A stretch of DNA of 64,000 nucleotides. Source: JANOAR01 sp031411235 (GTDB taxonomy: Bacteria; Verrucomicrobiota; Verrucomicrobiia; Verrucomicrobiales; Verrucomicrobiaceae). Where the stretch lies: assembly GCA_031411235.1 (NCBI GenBank), contig JANOAR010000052.1, forward strand, positions 1-64,000, given 5' to 3'. The notes under the pieces were generated by a model that saw nothing but the letters and a program-made list of their open reading frames with translations, was not told the DNA's origin and ran no database searches. Positions 50,094 to 59,796 of this stretch are shown here, piece by piece. Position numbers and translations under genes: made by a program. Every line of letters starts with the position of its first letter. Position 1 is the stretch's first letter.

Positions 50094-51779
50094 ATGAGTG
50101 AATCAACTCAAGCGTTGTCGGAGATGATCGCGGCTTCCTTCCGCAGTCTCCATGAGGGCTCCATCGTCAAGGGACGCATCCTCGAAATCAAACCCCAGGT
50201 CATCCTGGTCGATATCGGTTACAAGTCTGAGGGTGCTATTCCTTCGTCCGAATTCGAAGACGAAGACATCCAAGTAGGCGACGAAGTCGAGGTTCTCCTC
50301 GAGCGCCTCGAAAACGATGAAGGCATGGTCGTGCTCTCCAAAGAGAAAGCCGCCCATCGTCAGAACTGGGAGAAGATCGCCAAGGTCTTCCACGAAGGCG
50401 GTCTCGTCCGCGGCAAAGTCAAGGCAGTCGTCAAAGGCGGCCTCCTCGTCAACGTCGGCGTCGAAGCCTTCCTCCCCGGCAGCCAGATCGACATCATTCC
50501 GCCGAAGGATCTCACCGAATACGTCGGCAAGGTGTACGAATTCAAGATCGTCAAAATCAACGACGACCGCAAAAACGTCGTCCTCAGCCGTCGCGAAGTC
50601 ATCGAAGCCGAGCGCACCGAGCAACGCCAGAAGTTCCTCGAAGGCGTCAAAGCCGGCGACAAGGTTCGTGGCGTGGTCAAGAACATCACCGACTTCGGTG
50701 TGTTCGTGGATCTCAACGGCATGGACGGACTCCTCCACATCACCGACATGTCGTGGGGCCGCCTCAACCACCCTTCCGAAATGGTCACCATCGGTCAGCC
50801 GCTTGATGTCCAGATCCTCGAAGTCAACCGCGAGAAAGAACGCGTCTCCCTCGGCCTCAAGCAGATGGCCAACAACCCCTGGGAAAACATCGAAGCCCGT
50901 TACCCCGTCGGCCACAAGGTTCGCGGCAAGGTCACCAAGCTCGTTGCTTATGGCGCGTTCATCGAAGTGGAAGAAGGCGTCGAAGGCCTCGTCCACGTCT
51001 CGGAACTCTCCTGGACCAAGCGCATCGCTCGCCCCAGCGACGTGCTCACCATCGGCCAAGTCGTCGATGCCCAAGTCCTCGGCATTTCCAAGGAAGAGCG
51101 CAAGATCAGCCTCGGCGTGCGTCAGCTCGACAGCAATCCTTGGGACGAAATCGACGTCCGCTTCCCCATCGGCACCCAGATCACTCGCCCCGTGCGCAAT
51201 CTTACTGCCTACGGTGCTTTCGTGGAGCTAGAAGAAGGTATCGACGGCATGATCCACGTCTCCGACCTCAGTTGGACACGCAAGATCAACCACCCCTCCG
51301 AACTCCTCAAAAAGGGCCAGGAAGTGGAAGCCACCGTCATCGGCATCGACAAGGCCAACCAGCGTATCTCGCTCGGCATGAAGCAGCTCGAAAACGACCC
51401 CTGGTCGAAGATCGACGACCGCTTCAAAGTCGGCGACCTCGTCAAAGGCAAAGTCGCCAAGATCGCCTCCTTCGGAGCCTTCGTCGAACTCGAAGACGAC
51501 ATCGACGGCCTTGTGCATATCTCGCAACTCAGCGAAGAACACGTCACCCGAGTCAAGGACGTGCTCAACGTCGGCGACGACGTGGAAGCCCGCGTCATCA
51601 AGGTGGACAAAGTCGAGCGCCGCATCGGTCTCTCGGTCAAAGCCGTGGCCTACAACGAAGACCAGGTCAAACGCGAGAGCCAAGCCTTCGACAGCCTACG
51701 CCCCACCACCGACCTCGTCGGCCTGGAGCAAGCCTTCAAGTTCGCCAGCGAAGAATGGCGTCCCGGCCAAGGCTCATAA
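50094..51779 (+). CDS. rpsA: 30S ribosomal protein S1
   Basis: 561 residues from ATG 50094 (MSESTQALSEMIAASFRSLH); the longer in-frame extension to 49896 has no S1 features. Six S1 RNA-binding repeats at about 20-90, 105-172, 190-258, 275-343, 362-430 and 447-516, with the DFGVFVDLN, AYGAFIEVEE, AYGAFVELEE and SFGAFVELED core strands. It binds mRNA on the 30S subunit. Good GC-rich codon use and a clear terminator indicate high expression. Confidence 0.97.
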   Translation: MSESTQALSEMIAASFRSLHEGSIVKGRILEIKPQVILVDIGYKSEGAIPSSEFEDEDIQVGDEVEVLLERLENDEGMVVLSKEKAAHRQNWEKIAKVFHEGGLVRGKVKAVVKGGLLVNVGVEAFLPGSQIDIIPPKDLTEYVGKVYEFKIVKINDDRKNVVLSRREVIEAERTEQRQKFLEGVKAGDKVRGVVKNITDFGVFVDLNGMDGLLHITDMSWGRLNHPSEMVTIGQPLDVQILEVNREKERVSLGLKQMANNPWENIEARYPVGHKVRGKVTKLVAYGAFIEVEEGVEGLVHVSELSWTKRIARPSDVLTIGQVVDAQVLGISKEERKISLGVRQLDSNPWDEIDVRFPIGTQITRPVRNLTAYGAFVELEEGIDGMIHVSDLSWTRKINHPSELLKKGQEVEATVIGIDKANQRISLGMKQLENDPWSKIDDRFKVGDLVKGKVAKIASFGAFVELEDDIDGLVHISQLSEEHVTRVKDVLNVGDDVEARVIKVDKVERRIGLSVKAVAYNEDQVKRESQAFDSLRPTTDLVGLEQAFKFASEEWRPGQGS

Positions 51780-51804
51780 GCCTCGGTTTAGCGACAACAT
51801 CAAA

Positions 51805-51824
51805 GCCGGGGCGAAAGCCCCGGC
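51805..51824. repeat. Short GC-rich hairpin after rpsA
   Basis: GCCGGGGC-GAAA-GCCCCGGC, an 8-bp perfect stem capped by a GAAA tetraloop, 26 bp past the stop. Probably part of the transcript end. Confidence 0.7.
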
Positions 51825-51830
51825 AGCACG

Positions 51831-51862
51831 GAGCGGCCCTCACAAGGGGCCGCTCTTTTTTT
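51831..51862 (+). terminator. Intrinsic terminator of rpsA
   Basis: GAGCGGCCCT, loop CACAA, GGGGCCGCTC, then seven T. Ten-base stem with one wobble pair. Confidence 0.92.
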
Positions 51863-52252
51863 GTGGTAACGAAGCCGGAGAGCAATCCTGGGCATAAACC
51901 CAAACATGCTTAGCACAGCTTGTGAATTGGCAATCGTTGATACTGGCGAATAAACCCGAACGCCGCGATTCAGCGGTGGCTAGCTTTGCCAAGGCTTGAG
52001 TCTCAGGCGGTTTGGCGATGGCGGGACTGTATGGGAAAATACCGAGCCCGCCGTCGCCGAACCGCATCTGGCCAAGGATGGGTGAAGTTAGTCGCCGATC
52101 AATCGCGGTGTTCGCGGATAAACCGACCTACCGCGAACCAAACTCCAAATTATGCTCGTCTTCATCGATGAACCATACCATTTACCAACCTAAATCTGGT
52201 AAATGTTATTAGCACCTGCGGAGACGCAAGCGGGCTCCGCTTCCGCCTACCC
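51863..52252. other. Non-coding stretch with a small palindrome
   Basis: About 390 bp with no supportable gene. One feature stands out: CATTTACCA (52179-52187) and TGGTAAATG (52197-52205), a perfect 9-bp inverted repeat with a 9-bp AT-rich spacer, operator-like, near the esterase stop. Its transcript context is unclear, as the esterase gene ends here. Confidence 0.5.
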
Positions 52253-53095
52253 TCACCGCACACCGATGGTTGCCATCCACTTCAGCGCATCGTCGGGCCA
52301 GGCTTTCGCATCGCGTTCGCAGTGTAAGCCGTAGCCGTGGCCGCCGGTGGGGTAGAGTTTGAACTCGTGCGCGATCTTCGAGGCGTTGAGCGCGGCGTGG
52401 TAGATGTTGCTGCCCACGACATGGGTCTTGTCGTCCTCGCTGTGGACGATGAGCGTGGGTGGGATGCTGGCCTTGAGATTGAGATCGGGGGAGACGTGAC
52501 CAGCCTTGTCGTCGAGGTAGGCGGGATAAATGAGCACGGCGAAGTCGGGTCGACAGCTTTGCTGATCCACCGCATCGAACGCGGGGTAGGTGCGTGCATC
52601 GAACTGCGTGCTCGCCTTAGCGGCGACGTTGCCTCCGGCGGAGAAGCCGATGATGCCGAGGTGTTGGGGATCAAGTTTCCATTCGGCGGCATGAGCACGG
52701 GTGAGGCTGAGCGAGCGCTGTGCATCCTGCAAGGCACCCTCGCGATTGTTCGGCGTGCGATACTTGAGCACCAGCGCGCTGATGCCATGGGTGTTGAGCC
52801 AAGCGGCAATCTCAGTGCCTTCCTTGTCGATGACCGTGTAGCTGTAGCCGCCGCCAGGGCAAACAATGATGGCCGGTGCGGGCGTGCCGTCTTTTCGTGT
52901 TGCTTGGAACAAGGTCAGCGTGGGACGGCTGACATTGGTGATGCGGTGGAAGCCGTCCTTGCTAGGCCTCTCCGCCTCGGGTTCCTTCGCGCCCTTGCCG
53001 GGCATCTTGCCTTCGGGCCACACGTCCACGATGGTTTCAGCGGAAAGGATCGACGTGGTCGCGAGGAGTAGGAGCAGTGTGCGGATCATGGGCAT
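52253..53095 (-). CDS. Secreted alpha/beta hydrolase (esterase/acyl-hydrolase type)
   Basis: 280 residues with a signal peptide (MPMIRTLLLLLATTSILSAE). Oxyanion motif IIVCPGGGYSYTV, nucleophile elbow GFSAGG near 155, acid in HSEDDKTHVV near 233, and catalytic His in TGGHGYGL near 257. Related to bacterial acetyl-xylan or acyl esterases (BD-FAE-like). Substrate unknown. Confidence 0.88.
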   Translation of the reverse strand: MPMIRTLLLLLATTSILSAETIVDVWPEGKMPGKGAKEPEAERPSKDGFHRITNVSRPTLTLFQATRKDGTPAPAIIVCPGGGYSYTVIDKEGTEIAAWLNTHGISALVLKYRTPNNREGALQDAQRSLSLTRAHAAEWKLDPQHLGIIGFSAGGNVAAKASTQFDARTYPAFDAVDQQSCRPDFAVLIYPAYLDDKAGHVSPDLNLKASIPPTLIVHSEDDKTHVVGSNIYHAALNASKIAHEFKLYPTGGHGYGLHCERDAKAWPDDALKWMATIGVR

Positions 53096-53177
53096 CGTTG
53101 TGTGGCGGACAGTTGGAACGCCAGGCTTTGCTGACGCGAAGTTTTCGAGAGCGGGCTGGAGTGCCCGCGCTCCTTTC

Positions 53178-54546
<1,369 letters not shown>

Positions 54547-54557
<11 letters not shown>

Positions 54558-56514
54558 GAGGCGTGGAGGGGGCTGGTTCTTGGATGCGATGATTGACGAA
54601 GGGGTAACTGGTGATGATCTCGGCGATGAGCGTCTGCATACGATAACCCTCCTTGGCGATGGTTTCCATCAGGTGATCCACCACGATTTCGTCATAACCC
54701 TCGAGCTGGCGGCATAGGGCATAGGCTAGCAGTTTCTGTGTCAGATTGCGTGCCAGTTCATCCTTTCGTGCGGCGATGATGACTTTCAATTCCTTGGGTG
54801 ACGTGAAGTGCTTGCCACCCGGCAGCTCGCCCACGGCGTCGATCTTTCCTCCAGTGTCGTCCTGATCCCGCCAGCGCCCAATGGCATCATAGTTCTCCAG
54901 GCCGAAGCCGATGGGATCGAGGATCTTGTGGCAGTTGGCGCACACGGCATTGGTGCGGTGCAGTTCCGTGCGCTGACGCAGTGTTAGATAGGCGACCTTG
55001 TTTTTGTCCTGTTTTTCCAAGGCTGGAACGTTCGGCGGAGCGGGCGGCACATGATCTCCCAGCACTTGTTCCAGCACCCACACACCGCGTTTCACGGGGC
55101 TGGTGCGGTTGGGGAAGGAGGTCGTGGCCAGGATGCCGGGCATTCCCAAGATGCCGCCGCGATTCGCATTCGTCAGCTTCACCTTGCGCATCTCCTTGCC
55201 AGTCACGGTTTTTTCCAGGCCATAAAGCATGGCCAGGGTGCCGTTGAGAAAGGTGTAATCACTGTCCACGAAACTAACGATGCTGCGGTTCTCGCGCACG
55301 ATGCTGTCAAAGAACAGCCGCGCCTCGTCATACATCGCCGAGCGCATCTCGCCCGTCATTTGGGGGAACTTGGCGGAGTCAAAGGTCTGGCTTTTCAAGT
55401 CCCCCAGTCCCAGCCACTGCGCACCAAAGCCATCGAACAAGGCCCGTGAACGCTGATCCGAAAGCAAGCGCTTCACCTGCGCCTGGAGCACCGCTGGCTC
55501 GTGGAGCTTGCCGTTATCCGCCAAGGCCGAAAGCTCCGCATCGGGCATGGTGGCCCACAGCAGATACGACAAGCGGCACGCCAGTTGGTAGTCATCCAGG
55601 GGAACAATCGCCTGACCCGATGCGGCCTCCTGAGCTGGGGTGATGAAGAGGAACTGCGGCGAAACGAGTGCCGCCTTGAGCATCAGTCGCAGGGCCGCCG
55701 GGTAGGCGAGTTTGTTCTTTGTCGCCAGATCGAAGACCTGCATCAACACGCCCACTTCCGCCTCCGACGCAGGCCGACGATAGGCGCTGCGAGCCAGCGA
55801 ACGTGCGACCTTTTTTGCCTCGGTTCGCAGATCAGATCCTGGGGCTGGCAGTTCACCAAACAGACGCTTTTGCATCGCCGTCGGAGGGGCATCCTTCGGT
55901 GCGAGAATTCGATCAAGCACCTCATTGGCAATGCCGAGATACTGCTCCGTTTGCAGCGGTGACAGTGTGTTCAGATACCCTTCGCCGAACACTTCATCCG
56001 GCAGATCCTGGGCCACCGCCACATCCACGCCGAGGAGATCATGCAGCGTGTTGCCATACTCCACCTTGGTCAGGCGTCGGATCACAAACGAACCTGGATC
56101 CTTCGGACTGAGGAACTTGATCTTGCCCATCCAGTCCAGGAACTTCTGCCGCTCTTCCTCCGTGGGCTGCTCGTCCGCGTCCTCCGGCGGCATGTTATGA
56201 GTCTTCACGTTGGCGAGCGCCTGCTTCCACTTTTTGTTGGCGGATGCTGTGCCAGGGTTCTTCAGCGCTGGGGAAAAGGTGATGCCACCCTTCATCTTCT
56301 TATCCCCGTGACAGTCCGCACAGTAGGTTTTCACAAAGGGGGTGATATGTTCACGAAAGGCTCTTCTCGCCTCGACCTGCTGCGTGGCGAAGTACTTGTC
56401 GTCTGCTGACTCATCGGCCTGACAGGGCAAGGACAGGGTGAACGCAACGGCCCAAAGGGTCATGGCCATCACGCCACTGCGAATCGTTTCGGGTTTTGTC
56501 ATTCTGATCTTCAA
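54547..56514 (-). CDS. DUF1592/DUF1588/DUF1585/DUF1587 c-type cytochrome-like protein
   Basis: 655 residues; start may be M1, M5 or M16 (MAMTLWAVAFTLSLPCQAD is the signal). Two haem c motifs: CADCH at 65-69 and CANCH near 540 (AVCANCHKILDPIGFGLENY). Intermediate regions carry DUF1587 (IRRLTKVEYGNTLHDLLGVD), DUF1595/1592 (RRPASEAEVGVLMQVF; LACRLSYLLWATMPDAEL), DUF1588 (TSPVKRGVWVLEQVLGDHVP) and DUF1585 (LAYALCRQLEGYDEIVVDHL). Family marks PVC-group bacteria; proposed to pass electrons from a partner oxidoreductase such as DUF1552. Function otherwise unknown. Confidence 0.93.
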
Positions 56515-56712
56515 CGGGGCTTCAGGCTACGCATGATCCATGTTGGCTCTATCCCCATTGAAGCAAGCCCCGTGGAAAAAGCGGTACACACAGAGCGCGG
56601 TATTCCCTTCGGGACTTTGTCGCCGCCGCCGTCGTGCGTTGTTTTCAATGTAGCCACGTAAGGCTCACTTTTCCTGTCGCCAATCCAGGGCAGGTGCAGT
56701 GAACGTTGGCGC

Positions 56713-56925
56713 ATGGCATCACCTGAAAATGTGCAATTGGCCGCCCGCTTTGGTTTGTTCATGTTTGCCGCTGGCGGCCTGGGATTGATCCTCGGAACCA
56801 CCCTGAGCCGCAGCGGGATCACCCGTCGCGCCGAGAAGCCGGGCGAGTTTTATACCACTTGCTTTTGCCACCTCGCTGTCGGTGTCTTCTGTCACTTCGG
56901 ACAGTTTTTTGTATCAACCCCTTAG
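56713..56925 (+). CDS. Possible small membrane protein (70 aa)
   Basis: MASPENVQLAARFGLFMFAA opens a frame with a glycine-rich membrane segment (FMFAAGGLGLILGTTLS) and ends 10 bp before the next gene. Composition is plausible, but no family and a Cys/Phe-rich end (FYTTCFCHLAVGVFCHFGQF) argue for caution. The rest of the interval 56515-56934 shows nothing else convincing. Confidence 0.3.
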   Translation: MASPENVQLAARFGLFMFAAGGLGLILGTTLSRSGITRRAEKPGEFYTTCFCHLAVGVFCHFGQFFVSTP

Positions 56926-56934
56926 CCTTCCACC

Positions 56935-57288
56935 ATGTATTCCCTCATTGCCCATTGGATCATCAAGCCCGGCTCCGAAGCTGCCGCCAAAGCAGCGCTG
57001 AAGAAGCTCGCCAAGGACGTTCAGAAAAACGAGCCGAACACGCTGCTGTATCTCGTCCACACGTCTGACATGACGCAGCAATCCTTCCCTGCGGCCAGCT
57101 CGCAGGAAGCCATCTTCATCGAAGGCTACAAGAACAAGCAGCACTTCCTCGATCACATCAAAGGCCCCATCTTCAAGACATTCATGGAGAAGCATGCATC
57201 CTTGTTCGTCCCATTTGATGGCGACTCACACCCATTCATGCAGGTCGAGTATCTGCGACGCGAAGGCGGCTTCGTCCGTCCTGAGTAG
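56935..57288 (+). CDS. Antibiotic-biosynthesis-monooxygenase-type (ABM) small protein
   Basis: 117 residues, no signal. ABM-like ferredoxin fold: MYSLIAHWIIKPGSEAAAKA, PNTLLYLVHTSD, EAIFIEGYKNKQHFLDHIKGP, and the C-terminal FMQVEYLRREGGFVRPE. Family members include quinol monooxygenases (YgiN) and Dyp-like small enzymes. Divergent-looking neighbours give no pathway. Confidence 0.8.
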   Translation: MYSLIAHWIIKPGSEAAAKAALKKLAKDVQKNEPNTLLYLVHTSDMTQQSFPAASSQEAIFIEGYKNKQHFLDHIKGPIFKTFMEKHASLFVPFDGDSHPFMQVEYLRREGGFVRPE

Positions 57289-57411
57289 GGCGGGGGACGC
57301 CGTCGAATGCCGAAAGGAGGAAAGGCCAGCGGACTCGGGTATGGCTCAACGGGACATTCCATTGTTTGATCGACGACTCACGGCACGTCCGAATAGACTG
57401 GGCCCTTCTCC

Positions 57412-58893
57412 ATGAATAAAACGATCACCTCCCTCGGCCTCGCGGCGCTGCTCAGTTGTATCTCAGCCTTCGGCGACACACCGCGAGGAGGCGATGCAAA
57501 GCTGGTCACACTGCGAGCACTGAAGATCGACGCGGCAACGATCACGACCGTGGAGCGCGATGCGACGGCAACGCGGACTATCGTGAAGCTGGTGCTCAAC
57601 CCCGTGAAGGGCTCGAATATCAACGTCGAAGTCTGGCTTCCCGATGCTGACAAATGGAACGCCCGCTTCCTCGGCCTCGGCAATGGCGGGGCAGCGGGCA
57701 AGATCAATCCCGCTGGCCTCGCGAGTTCGAGCGCGGCGGGTTATGCGGTGGCGACCACGGACATGGGCACGGCACCGAACCCTGACTCCGGCATCGGCAA
57801 TCCCGAAGTGTGGAAGGACTTCGGCTTTCGCGCCACGCACCTCATGACCGTCGTGGGTAAGCAGATCGTGTGCGCCCATTACGGCAAGGAACCAGAGTTT
57901 TCCTATTTCAGCGGTAGCTCGACGGGCGGTCAACAGGCCTTGCAGGAGGCGCAGCGTTATCCCGAGGACTACGATGGCATCGCGGCTGCCGTCGCCGCGC
58001 ATTGCCGCACGCCACTGCATGCTTACTTTCTTTGGAACGAGCAGATTTTGAAAAAGTGCCCCTTCACCAAGGAGCAGGACGCCAGCGTCATCGCCGCCGC
58101 GAACGAATACATGGCGGCACGGGAAATCCCGGCAGCAGCGGGCAAGTTCGTCTCCGAGCCACGCTGCACCGCGCAGGACATCGAGGCCGTCATCGCACTC
58201 GCGCGGAAGAATGACGCGACGCTCACCGACGAACATGCTGCGGCCTTGAGAAAACTCTTCGATGGCGCGCGCCATGCCGTGACCGGCGAACGCATCTTCA
58301 ACGGCATCCCGCTTGGCAGTTCCATCGAGGCCTCGCATGGACACCTGTATCTTTTCAACTGGGTCTTCGGCAAAGACAAGAAGCTGGAGGACATCAACTT
58401 CGGCGCGGACATCGACACCTACACCACCAAGCTCGCCCCCTATCTCAACGCCGAGAACCCCGATCTTAGCACCTTCGCCAAGCGCGGCGGCAAGCTCATC
58501 ATGACGCTCGGCACCGCCGATTCCGTCGTGCCCTACCACGCCTCCATTGATTACTACGAGCGCGTGATCGAGCGCCTCGGCGGGCTCGACCAGGTGCAGT
58601 CCTTCTTCCGCTTCTATGTCGTCCCCGGCCTCGCCCACGGCGGCGGCCCCGGCATCAATCAGCCGCCTAACCTCCTCGAAGCCGTCCGCTCCTGGCGAGA
58701 GACCGGCACCGCGCCCACCTGCCTGACGGGCAGGCATGTGGAGAGCGGCAAGCCCTCGTGGGAGATGCCTCTTTATCCCTATCCGACGCAGACTGGATGG
58801 AATGCCGCCACCAAGAACTTCAAGCCCGTGGATGGAAAACGCGGCGGCGTGGAACGGATTGCGGATCGCTTCAGACCAGCAGCGGTTGAGTAA
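57412..58893 (+). CDS. Tannase/feruloyl esterase family secreted enzyme
   Basis: 493 residues with a signal peptide (MNKTITSLGLAALLSCISAFG). Catalytic triad: Ser in FSGSSTGGQQ near 169, Asp in LGTADSVVPY near 367, His in PGLAHGGGPG near 410; Cys residues around 160 and 195 that in tannase form the disulfide linking Ser and His loops are present (VCAHYGKEPE, AHCRTPLH). Acts on gallate or ferulate esters of plant polysaccharides. Complete. Confidence 0.9.
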   Translation: MNKTITSLGLAALLSCISAFGDTPRGGDAKLVTLRALKIDAATITTVERDATATRTIVKLVLNPVKGSNINVEVWLPDADKWNARFLGLGNGGAAGKINPAGLASSSAAGYAVATTDMGTAPNPDSGIGNPEVWKDFGFRATHLMTVVGKQIVCAHYGKEPEFSYFSGSSTGGQQALQEAQRYPEDYDGIAAAVAAHCRTPLHAYFLWNEQILKKCPFTKEQDASVIAAANEYMAAREIPAAAGKFVSEPRCTAQDIEAVIALARKNDATLTDEHAAALRKLFDGARHAVTGERIFNGIPLGSSIEASHGHLYLFNWVFGKDKKLEDINFGADIDTYTTKLAPYLNAENPDLSTFAKRGGKLIMTLGTADSVVPYHASIDYYERVIERLGGLDQVQSFFRFYVVPGLAHGGGPGINQPPNLLEAVRSWRETGTAPTCLTGRHVESGKPSWEMPLYPYPTQTGWNAATKNFKPVDGKRGGVERIADRFRPAAVE

Positions 58894-58909
58894 GGTTTCG
58901 CCGACGTTC

Positions 58910-59599
58910 CTACTTCTTCGGCCCAAGTGCTTCCAGCAAAGCAGCGGCGATAGCGGCCATGCCTTTATCGCCAGGATGATTCGCCACGCCAGCATGTTTG
59001 AAGGCGCGCTCGGAACGAGCGAAGTTGCTCTCATCGCCGGAGAGTGCGCTGATGTCCACGAACCTGCCGCCTGCGGTCATGCTCGCCTTCTGAAGCGCCT
59101 GATCCTTGGCGGAGTTTTTCCAGAAGCAACTACGCACAAGCACGACTGGTTGACGCCCTGCCTTAAAGGCCGTGAGCAGCTTCGTGACGCTCTCCTGGAA
59201 CGCGGCCTGTTCCTCAGGCGTCTTGAGCGCCGGAACGTTTTCGCCGATGGCCACGATAATCAGGTCGGCCTGGAAGTCGATCGCCTCCCGCAGCTTGCCA
59301 GCGATGTCGTAACCGGCGTGCGCCCGTTCGAAATCGGCGATGTTTTTCACCATCGTCTCTGGCGCGACCCCGCCCTTCGCGGTGAGTCCCAGGGTGACCA
59401 GATGAACGTAGTCCTTCGCCTCAGCGCTGGCCGCCATGCCCCAGTTCCCCGACCAGTCGATATCCGCCTTCGGTCCGTGCTTCGTGATGCTGTTGCCGAG
59501 GAAAAGAACCTTGCGAAAGGCATCCTGTGCGGGGGCTAGCCGCGTGGCGAAAATTAGGATGATGAGAACAATCAGACGATGGAAATGCAGGCAGTGCAT
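58910..59599 (-). CDS. Secreted SGNH hydrolase
   Basis: 229 residues from ATG 59599; the longer start at 59677 adds a proline-rich piece that is not a signal. Blocks: I LFLGNSITKHGP (Ser), III near VAIGENVPAL (Asn in GEN), V in VANHPGDKGMAAI (Asp-x-x-His order appears as HPGD). Signal peptide MHCLHFHRLIVLIILIFATR. Acts on ester bonds of lipids or carbohydrates; convergent to the tannase gene by 17 bp. Confidence 0.85.
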   Translation of the reverse strand: MHCLHFHRLIVLIILIFATRLAPAQDAFRKVLFLGNSITKHGPKADIDWSGNWGMAASAEAKDYVHLVTLGLTAKGGVAPETMVKNIADFERAHAGYDIAGKLREAIDFQADLIIVAIGENVPALKTPEEQAAFQESVTKLLTAFKAGRQPVVLVRSCFWKNSAKDQALQKASMTAGGRFVDISALSGDESNFARSERAFKHAGVANHPGDKGMAAIAAALLEALGPKK

Positions 59600-59796
59600 G
59601 AGGAGGCTGGTGAGTGGGTAAGGGAATGAATAAGGCGGCGCGGCATGAGGGTTAGCAGGCAAGCCAGACCGCTCCAACCTGAAAAGCGCCCGATCTGTCC
59701 GACTTCCCTAAACACCGTGCGAATTTTATCTGCATTGCGCTCATCGACCTCTGCCGAGCTTCGCATTGGCATTCCCCGCTCGGAGCCCTAGCGTGC

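Noticed and set aside
50103..51074. Antisense frame inside rpsA
   Set aside because: Asp/Val-rich shadow of the six S1 repeats.
57463..59034. Long antisense frame (523 codons) under the tannase gene
   Set aside because: A shadow of GC-rich third positions; the sense gene has a signal peptide and full catalytic triad.
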